From a virus: 27,730 bases of DNA. Below are positions 17,107 to 23,271 of this stretch, one piece after another. Made by a program: the position numbers and the translations under genes. The notes below the pieces were generated by a model that was given only the letters and a program-made list of their open reading frames with translations, was not told the DNA's origin and ran no database searches. Numbering within the stretch: position 1 is the first letter of the stretch; each line of letters opens with the position of its first letter. The stretch is from the IMG/VR virus record IMGVR_UViG_3300030406_001718, positions 1 to 27,730 of that record. One strand, given 5' to 3'.

Positions 17107-17383
17107 CTAGTTTTTTATTTAAATTTATAAGTGCATATATTTGCTCACAAACGACTTGCAAATGTTGTATTCTGCAATACGAATTAAAACAACTGTCTGT
17201 TTCTGCTTTTATGTGGCAATCTCTACATAATGCTATTAAATTTTCTACAAAATCGTTTTTAGTTTTATTTCTTTTTTCTAAGTGGTGTAGATCGACTGCA
17301 ACGGCAGAACACATTTCGCATAATATTGTGTCTGACTTATCATAACCAAAAAAGTCAAAATATACTTTAGTGTGGTTTTGCAT
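17081..17383 (-). CDS. HNH endonuclease
   Basis: A 100-residue HNH protein: a CxxC zinc pair (C22, C25), the VDLHHLEKR core (H33, H34), N48 in ENLIALC, and CRDCH (C53, C56, H57). These are the full set of zinc-binding and catalytic positions. HNH proteins encoded beside terminase are often needed for cutting packaged DNA in cos-type phages; that use here is inferred. It overlaps the zinc-ribbon gene upstream by 17 bases and the ParB-like gene downstream by 26 bases. Confidence 0.85.
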   Translation of the reverse strand: MQNHTKVYFDFFGYDKSDTILCEMCSAVAVDLHHLEKRNKTKNDFVENLIALCRDCHIKAETDSCFNSYCRIQHLQVVCEQIYALINLNKKLDAIRKNQN

Positions 17384-17510
17384 CTTGCATTTCTTTTAAC
17401 CTGTCTTTCTCACAGGTAATTAAAAATTTACTATTACAAAAAAAACACTTACCTTTTTTTAAAAGAGTCATTCTTGTACAACCACAACAAAACCTAAATA
17501 CTTGATTCAT
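17367..17510 (-). CDS. Small zinc-ribbon protein, 47 aa
   Basis: The product starts MNQVFRFCCGCTRMTLLKKG and continues KCFFCNSKFLITCEKDRLKE. The CCGC and CFFC pairs (C8/C9/C11 and C22/C25) form a classic zinc ribbon. It is bounded by 17-base overlaps with the 120-aa gene upstream and the HNH gene downstream, which fits a real translated gene. It may bind DNA or RNA polymerase like other tiny phage zinc ribbons; this is not shown. Confidence 0.7.
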   Translation of the reverse strand: MNQVFRFCCGCTRMTLLKKGKCFFCNSKFLITCEKDRLKEMQDAKPH

Positions 17511-17856
17511 TTTTACAACTATTATTATACACTTCTAACAAATTGTCTACTGTTGTCTTGACACAAGGTGAACAGGATGACACTTGTTTGTTTGTTTTAA
17601 ATATTCTATTATATATGTTTAGTAATATTTTTTGCTCATCTTTTTTTAAAACACCTTTGTCAATACTTGGCTTTACCTCTTCAAAAATTTTAATTTCATC
17701 ATCTGTCATCTGCCTTACATAAGGAAACATTTTATTAAGTTTTTTTCGTCTTTCTTCACAACCACAATCTTCACCTAATATTTGTTTAGCTACCTTATCT
17801 ATGCCTGTTTTTTTGGTAATTTTTTTTATAGTATCTCCTAATCCTTTGCTTACCAT
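17494..17856 (-). CDS. Cys-pair protein, 120 aa, unknown function
   Basis: The product starts MVSKGLGDTIKKITKKTGID, then GEDCGCEERRKKLNKMFPYV (C31, C33), and ends with QVSSCSPCVKTTVDNLLEVY (C95, C98). The two Cys pairs, 62 residues apart, could form one metal site. The opening looks conserved among Bacteroidetes phages in my memory, but I know no function. It lies between the sigma-like gene and packaging genes, with overlaps on both sides, so it may belong to the middle/late switch. Confidence 0.7.
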   Translation of the reverse strand: MVSKGLGDTIKKITKKTGIDKVAKQILGEDCGCEERRKKLNKMFPYVRQMTDDEIKIFEEVKPSIDKGVLKKDEQKILLNIYNRIFKTNKQVSSCSPCVKTTVDNLLEVYNNSCKNESSI

Positions 17857-17933
17857 AGTTTAAATATTAAATAAATTATAATTGATGTGCTTACGATAAA
17901 CATAAATTGGTCAAATTGATTTTTATATTTCAT
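17850..17933 (-). CDS. Tiny membrane peptide, 27 aa
   Basis: A 27-residue peptide (MKYKNQFDQF then MFIVSTSIIIYLIFKLW). Its C-terminal two thirds form one hydrophobic segment. The ATG overlaps the sigma-like gene's stop as ATGA, and its stop lies inside the start of the 120-aa gene. Both junctions suggest translational coupling and a real gene despite the length. Function unknown. Confidence 0.55.
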   Translation of the reverse strand: MKYKNQFDQFMFIVSTSIIIYLIFKLW

Positions 17934-18427
17934 TTTTTTATAAATTTTTTTACTTTATTTAATGTGTGATATATTGTGTTTCTATTTATTTTTGTTTCTG
18001 CACTTAAAGAATTAAGACTGTGGTCTTTTGTGTAGTATAACTTAAATATTTGCGAATCAAACCAGTGACACTGCTCTAACTTTTTTTTTATTTTATTTAT
18101 GTAGTATTGTTTTTTTTCAGACTCGTTATCATTTGATATACTTGTTGTAATGCTGTCATTTATTTCTGTTACTGCCAAGCTATAATATTTTTTGTACTTG
18201 TAATAAAACCTGCTTGTCTTAGAAAAATATTGATTTATCATAATTCTAGCTACATAAAATGTAAGTTGTTTTTTTACAATTAGTTTGTTAAGTTTTTTTT
18301 GATCTGCATTGTATAACTCTTCAACTACAAAACTAAACAAGTCATCTTTATCAGAGTTGCCACCTGTGACATTATATGCCATATCTTTTAATTTGTCATA
18401 ATTGTCAATCAGGTATTTGTCTAACAT
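17930..18427 (-). CDS. Sigma-70-like transcription factor
   Basis: A 165-residue protein with a divergent sigma-factor layout. A region-2-like N-terminus has LIDNYDKLKDMAYNVTGG and DKDDLFSFVVEELY (about 27-40), with RIMINQYFSKTSRFYYKYKK following. A C-terminal region-4-like helix-turn-helix is seen in HSLNSLSAETKINRNTIYHT. Such small sigma-like proteins occur in many Bacteroidetes phages. It sits between early genes and packaging/structural genes, the place for a late-gene activator. A copy of the bipartite element lies about 110 bases upstream of its start, so it may control itself. The N-terminal part is too divergent to be sure it recruits RNA polymerase. Confidence 0.7.
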   Translation of the reverse strand: MLDKYLIDNYDKLKDMAYNVTGGNSDKDDLFSFVVEELYNADQKKLNKLIVKKQLTFYVARIMINQYFSKTSRFYYKYKKYYSLAVTEINDSITTSISNDNESEKKQYYINKIKKKLEQCHWFDSQIFKLYYTKDHSLNSLSAETKINRNTIYHTLNKVKKFIKK

Positions 18428-18702
18428 ATTTTTATTACTGAGGGTATTTTTTCTTGTTTCATTAAATTATATTCTACATTTGACATTCTGCTTGTGTGTA
18501 TTTCTATAATATTGTCAAATCTACTGTGCAATTTATTATAAATATAATTTAGTGTGCTTTTGTTTTTTTTCAAATCTCTCAAAATAAAATGTAAGTTAGC
18601 ACCACTATCAAATAAAATTGTAAACAGGTAGTTGTTAGTATCTATGTAGTCCCAGTGCAATCTGTCGTGCCTTGTATTAAAAAATGTTGGTCTAACTTTC
18701 AA
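18421..18702 (-). CDS. Hypothetical protein, 93 aa
   Basis: I recognise no family. The product starts MKVRPTFFNTRHDRLHWDYI and contains TILFDSGANLHFILRDLKKN and IIEIHTSRMSNVEYNLMKQE. It looks like a small alpha/beta soluble protein. It overlaps the downstream sigma-like gene by seven bases and the upstream methyltransferase by four (ATGA). A candidate promoter element lies inside it (18539-18563). The gene may be co-expressed with the sigma-like factor. Confidence 0.65.
   Translation of the reverse strand: MKVRPTFFNTRHDRLHWDYIDTNNYLFTILFDSGANLHFILRDLKKNKSTLNYIYNKLHSRFDNIIEIHTSRMSNVEYNLMKQEKIPSVIKIC
18539..18563 (-). promoter_or_regulatory. Candidate promoter upstream of sigma-like gene
   Basis: Minus strand reads AAACAAAA-N11-TATATTTAT, with the same spacing as the copies in intergenic gaps, but here it lies inside the 93-aa gene, 112 bases before the sigma-like ATG. 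If used, it would let the sigma-like factor drive its own gene. Being inside coding sequence, it is less certain than the others. Confidence 0.4.
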
Positions 18703-19346
18703 AATAATTTTGTTTGTTTATATTTATTTTTATTGATTTCTAAAGCTGCTTCAAGTATAGTTTTACCTGCTTCATATTCTACTAAATTTCTTGCAATTTT
18801 ATTTAATCGTTGTTTTCCTTTGTATTTTTTAAAGTTATAATTGTGAAAATTTGACAAGGCACTAATTAAATTTTTTGTTCTACTTAAATCAGGATTTTTT
18901 CTGTTACTTAAAATTTTAGGCAGTGTAAAGTTTGTCCAATATAAATGTCTTTTTCTTTTTTGACCTGGTATTAAAGTTTCATAATATGGAATAACATTTT
19001 CTACACAATATTTACCTTTGTAAAAATGTTTTAAAAATATTATTTGTTGATACAAAACCATATCAGGGTATCTAGGTTTCCAACAATCTCTTGTATATTG
19101 ACTGTTATTAATTCTGCTATGTGTTGGACAAGGTGGTGATGACCAAATAAAATCATATTCTTTGTAGTGGTCTAATAAATATTGATGTGCATCAGCTACA
19201 ATTACTTTGTCATTAGGAAATCTTTCTTGATATAATCTTGCTAATTCTGCATCAAGTTCTACAGCAGTAACTTCTATATCATTTTTAACCTCATTCCACT
19301 TGTACCTATTACCACCTAAACAAGCATATAAATTAAGTATTTTCAT
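18699..19346 (-). CDS. C5-cytosine methyltransferase-like protein, 215 aa
   Basis: Probably transfers a methyl group to cytosine C5. Visible motifs: I, LNLYACLGGNRYKW (4-17); II, VTAVELDAELARLY (26-39); IV, WSSPPCPTHSRIN (68-80) with the catalytic Cys73; VI, YCVENV (113-118). The middle has PGQKRKRHLYWTNF (motif VIII-like, RxRHY) and the C-terminus VEYEAGKTILEAAL resembles motifs IX-X. It is short (215 aa; family usually 300-400), so the target-recognition region is small. No restriction enzyme partner is nearby, so it is an orphan methyltransferase, probably protecting phage DNA. It overlaps the 93-aa gene as ATGA. Confidence 0.8.
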   Translation of the reverse strand: MKILNLYACLGGNRYKWNEVKNDIEVTAVELDAELARLYQERFPNDKVIVADAHQYLLDHYKEYDFIWSSPPCPTHSRINNSQYTRDCWKPRYPDMVLYQQIIFLKHFYKGKYCVENVIPYYETLIPGQKRKRHLYWTNFTLPKILSNRKNPDLSRTKNLISALSNFHNYNFKKYKGKQRLNKIARNLVEYEAGKTILEAALEINKNKYKQTKLF

Positions 19347-19386
19347 TTTATTTGTCCTTTTAAATATTTACTAATAATTATTACTT

Positions 19387-20235
19387 TTATAATCCACAAT
19401 ATCCAGAATCACAATCAGAAAAATCATCAAAAGTTAATTCTTGCTGTAAATCCCATTTTAAAATATCTTTATATTTTATATCCGATTTCCAATATCCATT
19501 TTTACCACCCTCTTGATTTGCAAACCATTTAATTTTATTAGGATGTTCAGCACTCATTTTTTTAATAAATAATGGGTTTCTATGAAAACAACCTACACAA
19601 TTATTGTAGTAACCTTTTACAAAAGGTACTTGTTTATTTTCATTCCAATATCTATGTATTTTGTCTGCTAATATTTGGTTTTCTATTAAAGGAAAGTAAG
19701 GCTTTTGCCACTCAAAAATTTCCCACTTATTTCTACCATTTAAATGTTTTGTAACAGTTGCTTTTATTTCAAGTAATCCATTTTTATTTAATTTCTCATT
19801 CATTCTGTTTGCTCTTTTAGTTTCATTTGCTCTAAACCCAATAGCCATTTTTACAGGATCATTAAACTTATTATACCACCAATGAAAAATTGGTATTAAT
19901 TTTAAATTGGTTGTGCAATATCTGCGAAATTGATTAGGCAACCAACCTCCTTTTTTCATTAATACTTCATCAAATGTAATTCCTGAAACCCAATCTATTT
20001 TTTTACCTGTAAATTGTTCTAATTCTAAAACTATTTTAATTATAGCATCTTGTTCTAAAGTACCTATAAATTCTTTACCTATTTTATCAGATACAATTTG
20101 TCTTATTTTTTTGTCAGGATATAAACAATCTATATCATCTGTTCTTACTAAACTAAAGACTGCATAATCACTAGGATAATTTGCTAATATATAAGCACTT
20201 GATTTGCCACCTGATATAGATACAATTTTTTTCAT
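19387..20235 (-). CDS. PAPS-reductase-like / ATP pyrophosphatase protein
   Basis: A 282-residue member of the N-type ATP pyrophosphatase group that includes PAPS reductases and thiolation enzymes. The PP-loop is SISGGKSSA (6-14). It also has WLPNQFRRYCTTNLKLIPIF (Cys107) and a CxxC in NNCVGCFHRNP (Cys213, Cys216). Three such cysteines could hold an Fe-S cluster, as in DndC- or TtcA/TtuA-type enzymes. A second Cys pair is at the C-terminus (CDSGYCGL). It lies between a VRR-NUC nuclease (ATG overlapping the stop) and a methyltransferase, so DNA or tRNA sulfur chemistry is as likely as sulfate assimilation. The substrate is not determinable by eye. Confidence 0.75.
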   Translation of the reverse strand: MKKIVSISGGKSSAYILANYPSDYAVFSLVRTDDIDCLYPDKKIRQIVSDKIGKEFIGTLEQDAIIKIVLELEQFTGKKIDWVSGITFDEVLMKKGGWLPNQFRRYCTTNLKLIPIFHWWYNKFNDPVKMAIGFRANETKRANRMNEKLNKNGLLEIKATVTKHLNGRNKWEIFEWQKPYFPLIENQILADKIHRYWNENKQVPFVKGYYNNCVGCFHRNPLFIKKMSAEHPNKIKWFANQEGGKNGYWKSDIKYKDILKWDLQQELTFDDFSDCDSGYCGL

Positions 20236-20579
20236 AATTGATTGTTTAAATATTTACTAATTACTACTAAAGTTTCGTCTAATCCGTTACATATTTCAGC
20301 AACATATCCTCTTTTGTTAAGCTCATCTCGCCACCATAGTTGTTCTTTTGTTGCTCTATTATAACCTGTCTTTAGTTCTATTGCAAGTCCACAGTATGCA
20401 CCTCTTGGCTCATATATAAATAAATCAGGGAAACCTTTTTTATAGCCAGACTTTTTTGCTTTAATCCTTTGTGACATATGCACCTGGTATTGTCCACCCA
20501 TTGATCCACAATACAATATGCCTTGCAAGTCTAAGTATTTACATACTGCTTTTTGTAATTCGTATTCTTTCATATACAA
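20232..20579 (-). CDS. VRR-NUC domain nuclease
   Basis: The 115-residue protein has the full VRR-NUC pattern: KEYELQKAVCKYLDLQGILY (E5, Q9), a KKGFPDLFIYEP core (G49, P51, D52), AIELKTGYNRATKEQLWWRD (E68, K70, Q80). It belongs to the PD-(D/E)xK superfamily. These stand-alone enzymes cut branched DNA, as Holliday-junction or flap nucleases, in phage recombination or packaging. The gene overlaps the first methyltransferase by 10 bases and the PAPS-like gene by four. Confidence 0.9.
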   Translation of the reverse strand: MYMKEYELQKAVCKYLDLQGILYCGSMGGQYQVHMSQRIKAKKSGYKKGFPDLFIYEPRGAYCGLAIELKTGYNRATKEQLWWRDELNKRGYVAEICNGLDETLVVISKYLNNQL

Positions 20580-21223
20580 CTATCTAAAATTTCTTTACAT
20601 AATTCATAAGGTACTACACTTCTTAAATAATTACCTTTTATGCCTTGTGTACCTGTTTGTGAGCCTCTAGGTGCAGGTTGGTGATGACAATTTACATTTC
20701 CATTAAAACACATAGGTCTAGGTAGCCAACCATTAGGCTTTAAAATGCTTTGTAAGTTATTAGTCCATATATCTGTCGGTTTCATTCTGTCTTCTCCATA
20801 TTTACAATAACATACAGTCGTTTTTTCTAATTTTTTTATAACATCTAACTTTCTTAATTTACCTCTAGGGTTTTCAATAAAAAAATAATTTGGTTTAATA
20901 AAATTTATTATGTCTAGTGTTTTTTGTACAATCTTTACACCTAATTTAGCTTGTTCTGTTTTAGGTGTGTTATCTTTGTTCCAATGATGTCCAATACTAG
21001 CAACACTAAAATATGTACATGGTGGTGATGCCCAAACTATATCTACACTATCTATACCCTTTTCAAATAGTTTTTTCATTAGTAAATCATTGTCAAGTTC
21101 TAAAATGTCAATAACTAAATCAATATTTTTAAATGCCTTGTAATCTGTTGTAAAGGTAGTCATACCTAGTTCTTCTGCTACTTTGCTAAAACTTCTTGAT
21201 CCTGCAAATAATTCTAATACCAT
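20570..21223 (-). CDS. C5-cytosine methyltransferase-like protein, 217 aa
   Basis: A second C5-methyltransferase-fold protein, not close to the 215-aa one. Motifs: I, LELFAGSRSFSKVAEELG (3-20); IV, VWASPPCTYFSVAS (63-76), catalytic Cys69; VI, FFIENPRGKLR (114-124) with E117; VIII-like, YGEDRMKPTDIWTN (142-155). The C-terminal half is His/Cys-rich (NVNCHHQPAPRGSQT, 177-190). It uses ENP where the family usually has ENV, which occurs in many short phage methyltransferases. It is an orphan enzyme. It overlaps the tiny 40-aa gene upstream. Confidence 0.8.
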   Translation of the reverse strand: MVLELFAGSRSFSKVAEELGMTTFTTDYKAFKNIDLVIDILELDNDLLMKKLFEKGIDSVDIVWASPPCTYFSVASIGHHWNKDNTPKTEQAKLGVKIVQKTLDIINFIKPNYFFIENPRGKLRKLDVIKKLEKTTVCYCKYGEDRMKPTDIWTNNLQSILKPNGWLPRPMCFNGNVNCHHQPAPRGSQTGTQGIKGNYLRSVVPYELCKEILDSCI

Positions 21224-21336
21224 CTGTTAAATTTATAGATTATATATGATACTATTGGTGTAGTCATAATTATTGTAAATATGTTAATGTGTGGCTCACC
21301 ACATAAACCTAATATATGTTTTATAAATTCTATCAT
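21214..21336 (-). CDS. Tiny membrane protein, 40 aa
   Basis: The 40-residue product starts MIEFIKHILGLCGEPHINIF and continues TIIMTTPIVSYIIYKFNRWY. The second half is one transmembrane-like helix; GLCGEPH is a striking polar motif before it. I have a memory of similar small proteins with this motif in Bacteroidetes phages but no function. The ATG overlaps the replication gene's stop as ATGA, and its end overlaps the methyltransferase start by ten bases, so it is very likely translated. Confidence 0.65.
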   Translation of the reverse strand: MIEFIKHILGLCGEPHINIFTIIMTTPIVSYIIYKFNRWY

Positions 21337-22097
21337 ACAGGTTGTTTTTTTCGCCACATAGTACCTGCCGTTGGACTATATACTGTTTCAAAACCTAAAT
21401 CTTTTAAGTGTTTTGTGTATTCTTGTTGTCCTTTAGCATCTAGCTTTTTAAATGTGTATTCGTCAAAGTATTCTGGAAACTTAGATTTATTAGCAGAATT
21501 AAAATTATTAGATGCCCACCTTTTTAATCTTAGGTTTATGTCAAATGTTTTTTGCAGCTCTGCTCTAAATTTAGTGCCTGATTTATTTTTTTCTGTCCAA
21601 TAGTTAAAAAAGTCATCTTTATCTTTTTTATTTATATCTTTTATTGTGTGTATTGCATTTTTAAATGCATTTATTCTTTCTTCTATACTTTTACTTTTAT
21701 TTACTATACTCTTATTTACTTTACTAGCATTGCCTACGCTATGCGATTGCATTGCGACCGCATTAGACCATCTTTTTTTTGCATTTATACTAGCTTTACT
21801 AGACTTGTTATTAATTTCTTCAATATGTTCAAATAATCGCTTAGAATAAAAACAATTGTCTTCTAGCACAAATAAGTCAAAATCCTCTATAACTGCTCTT
21901 AGTTTTTCTAAATCGCATTGTAAACCAAAAGCAAGTGTTTCGTAATCATCTAGGCACATTTTATTTTCCTCACTAAATAGTAGTTCTAATATTGCAAAGT
22001 ATATTCCGTAATATTCAAAACCACCTTCTTTTCTAAGTCTAATTAGTTTTAAGTCGTTTCTAGCGTTTGAGTCGTGATTAAAGTAAGTTTTTTTCAT
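21333..22097 (-). CDS. Replication initiator-like protein (DUF4373/Lin1244 N-terminal type)
   Basis: The 254-residue product begins MKKTYFNHDSNARNDLKLIR then GFEYYGIYFAILELLFSEEN. This is the winged-helix opening of DUF4373 (Lin1244/Lin1753-type), found in phage and plasmid replication proteins. A helical linker follows (SSKASINAKKRWSNA, about 115-129), then a repetitive KVNKSIVNKSKSI segment, and a C-terminal domain (about 150-254) ending WRKKQPV. It probably melts or marks the origin and recruits the host helicase; the phage encodes no polymerase or helicase of its own. The linker DNA carries direct repeats (see finding), recalling lambda O. A structured 90-base leader precedes the gene. 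Confidence 0.75.
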   Translation of the reverse strand: MKKTYFNHDSNARNDLKLIRLRKEGGFEYYGIYFAILELLFSEENKMCLDDYETLAFGLQCDLEKLRAVIEDFDLFVLEDNCFYSKRLFEHIEEINNKSSKASINAKKRWSNAVAMQSHSVGNASKVNKSIVNKSKSIEERINAFKNAIHTIKDINKKDKDDFFNYWTEKNKSGTKFRAELQKTFDINLRLKRWASNNFNSANKSKFPEYFDEYTFKKLDAKGQQEYTKHLKDLGFETVYSPTAGTMWRKKQPV

Positions 22098-22120
22098 TAT
22101 CTCTATTTGTATAAGACAAA

Positions 22121-22174
22121 CCTACACACACCAAAAATAGAGAGAAAAAAAGGATGTAAGATAGTGTGTGCAGG
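22121..22174 (-). promoter_or_regulatory. Long hairpin in leader of replication gene
   Basis: On the minus strand CCTGCACACAC (22174-22164) can pair with GTGTGTGTAGG (22131-22121), 11 pairs with one G-U, around a 32-base loop that contains a run of seven T. It fills the 90-base gap between the OB-fold gene and the replication gene, ending 24 bases before the replication ATG. No ORF is seen in the gap. It could be an attenuator or a protein-binding RNA element. Confidence 0.45.
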
Positions 22175-22187
22175 AATGTCAGTTTAT

Positions 22188-22511
22188 TTAAAATGGTTGA
22201 TTATTTGTAATAGACTCAATAGTTTGCTCTTTTTTTATTATACAATTCTTAATCATTAAAGTGTTATAAAATTTACCCTTATACTCTCTACACTTTATAT
22301 AAAAGTCAATTTCTACATATTGATTAGTAGATAATTTTTGCGAAAATTCTATAATATCTACTTTTGTTTTACCAAATATTTCAAATTGCATAGTGTGTTT
22401 AAAACCTGAATCAAATTCTTCTATTGTTATTAGCTTTTTTACAAAATCACCATTATCTGTGTTAATATTTTGTTTCTCTATATTAGTTATTTTTCCGTTA
22501 ATTTTATACAT
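22188..22511 (-). CDS. OB-fold ssDNA-binding-like protein (DUF3127-like)
   Basis: The 107-residue product starts MYKINGKITNIEKQNINTDN, with FVKKLITIEEFDSG, MQFEIFGKTKVDIIEF, and EIDFYIKCREYKGKFYNTLM. This strand order, with the terminal CREYKGKFYNT motif, matches DUF3127-type OB-fold proteins of Bacteroidetes (comparison from memory). It probably binds single-stranded DNA during replication or recombination. It lies between the recombination-like gene and the replication initiator in the early operon. Confidence 0.7.
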   Translation of the reverse strand: MYKINGKITNIEKQNINTDNGDFVKKLITIEEFDSGFKHTMQFEIFGKTKVDIIEFSQKLSTNQYVEIDFYIKCREYKGKFYNTLMIKNCIIKKEQTIESITNNQPF

Positions 22512-22524
22512 ATATATTTATTTA

Positions 22525-22926
22525 TTAATTGTTATTTCTTTTAAATGACTCACTTTCATCTTCGCCAAAAACACCAAGTTCGTAAAAACCTGCTAATTTA
22601 AGGACGGCTCTACTCAAACTTCTCTTTTCTGCCATTTCCATTACATACCAACTATTAGTATTTCCGTCTTTAAATGTATTACCTTTTAAAGCACTACCAA
22701 ATGTTTCTATTTTTTTATCACCCATTGTTGCCTTAGCTTTTACTACTGCGAAATGTGGCTCACATCTAATAACTTCAAAGTCAATACTAATATCTATATT
22801 CGCTTGTATCTTTTCAATACCTGCTCTTGTTATTATAGTATAATGTTGATGCTTAAAAACATCTTCGTCTGTTAAATTATTTTCTACAAATAATTTATTT
22901 AATATATCTCTTTTATTCATTGTCAT
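22525..22926 (-). CDS. Probable recombination mediator / Erf-Rad52-like protein
   Basis: The 133-residue product contains LTDEDVFKHQHYTIITRAGI, IDISIDFEVIRCEPHFAVVK, FGSALKGNTFKDGNTNSWYV, and EMAEKRSLSRAVLKLAGFYE followed by LGVFGEDESESF. The AEKRSLSRAVLKLAG motif with a downstream acidic tail resembles small phage single-strand annealing or recombination proteins (Erf/Rad52-type). It overlaps the HTH gene by 14 bases and precedes the OB-fold protein, which would be its natural partner. The family assignment is tentative. Confidence 0.5.
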   Translation of the reverse strand: MTMNKRDILNKLFVENNLTDEDVFKHQHYTIITRAGIEKIQANIDISIDFEVIRCEPHFAVVKAKATMGDKKIETFGSALKGNTFKDGNTNSWYVMEMAEKRSLSRAVLKLAGFYELGVFGEDESESFKRNNN

Positions 22927-23128
22927 TATTATTAGTTAAAAAATCAGTCAAATTAAGGTTAAGTATTCTACACAACCTGTCAGCTTCACTTATTTTAAGT
23001 GTGCCTGGTTCTTTCAGCTTGTTAAGCATTGTAGGATAAGACATATTCATATACTCAGAAAGCTCTACTTTAGATATGTCTTTTTTATACATTGCGTAAG
23101 CTATAAGGCTTTTTATTTTATCATTCAT
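22913..23128 (-). CDS. XRE-family HTH regulator (Cro/repressor-like)
   Basis: A 71-residue protein with one helix-turn-helix: ISKVELSEYMNMSYPTMLNK (18-37), then LKISEADRLCRILNLNLTDF. The size fits a Cro-type regulator with no dimerisation or cleavage domain. It is the first gene of the leftward early operon, next to the divergent control region, so it likely binds there to balance leftward and rightward early transcription. No integrase is present, so a lysogenic switch is unproven. Confidence 0.8.
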   Translation of the reverse strand: MNDKIKSLIAYAMYKKDISKVELSEYMNMSYPTMLNKLKEPGTLKISEADRLCRILNLNLTDFLTNNNDNE

Positions 23129-23238
23129 AGTATTATGTTTTATGCAATTATAATAATAATTTTATATTAAAACAATTTAATACTAATTACTTATTCACAA
23201 TACAAATGTTAATAACTTATTAAGTATTTTTTACCTTA

Positions 23239-23271
23239 ATTGCATTGTATATAAAAAATTGTTTATATTTG
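23239..23271 (+). promoter_or_regulatory. Rightward early promoter (Bacteroidetes type)
   Basis: The -7 box TATATTTG at 23264-23271 is an exact match to the Bacteroidetes TAnnTTTG consensus. The upstream ATTG at 23239-23242 is three of four to TTTG, with a 21-base spacer. The first gene starts at 23316. Confidence 0.6.

Noticed and set aside
19359-20261. A 17-base sequence TTTAAATATTTACTAAT shared by 19359-19375 and 20245-20261, both just ahead of a start codon
   Set aside because: In such AT-rich DNA one match of this length in 27 kb is not surprising, and at one site it is simply the 3' coding end of the VRR-NUC gene. It might be a duplication scar, but the evidence is too thin.
22074-22259. 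Plus-strand 61-codon open frame across the replication gene leader
   Set aside because: It crosses the hairpin and the ends of two well-supported minus-strand genes and has no protein-like features.
22913-23128. Reading the HTH gene as proof of a temperate lifestyle
   Set aside because: No integrase, excisionase, attachment site or partition pair is seen in an apparently complete genome; a Cro-like early regulator is enough to explain it.
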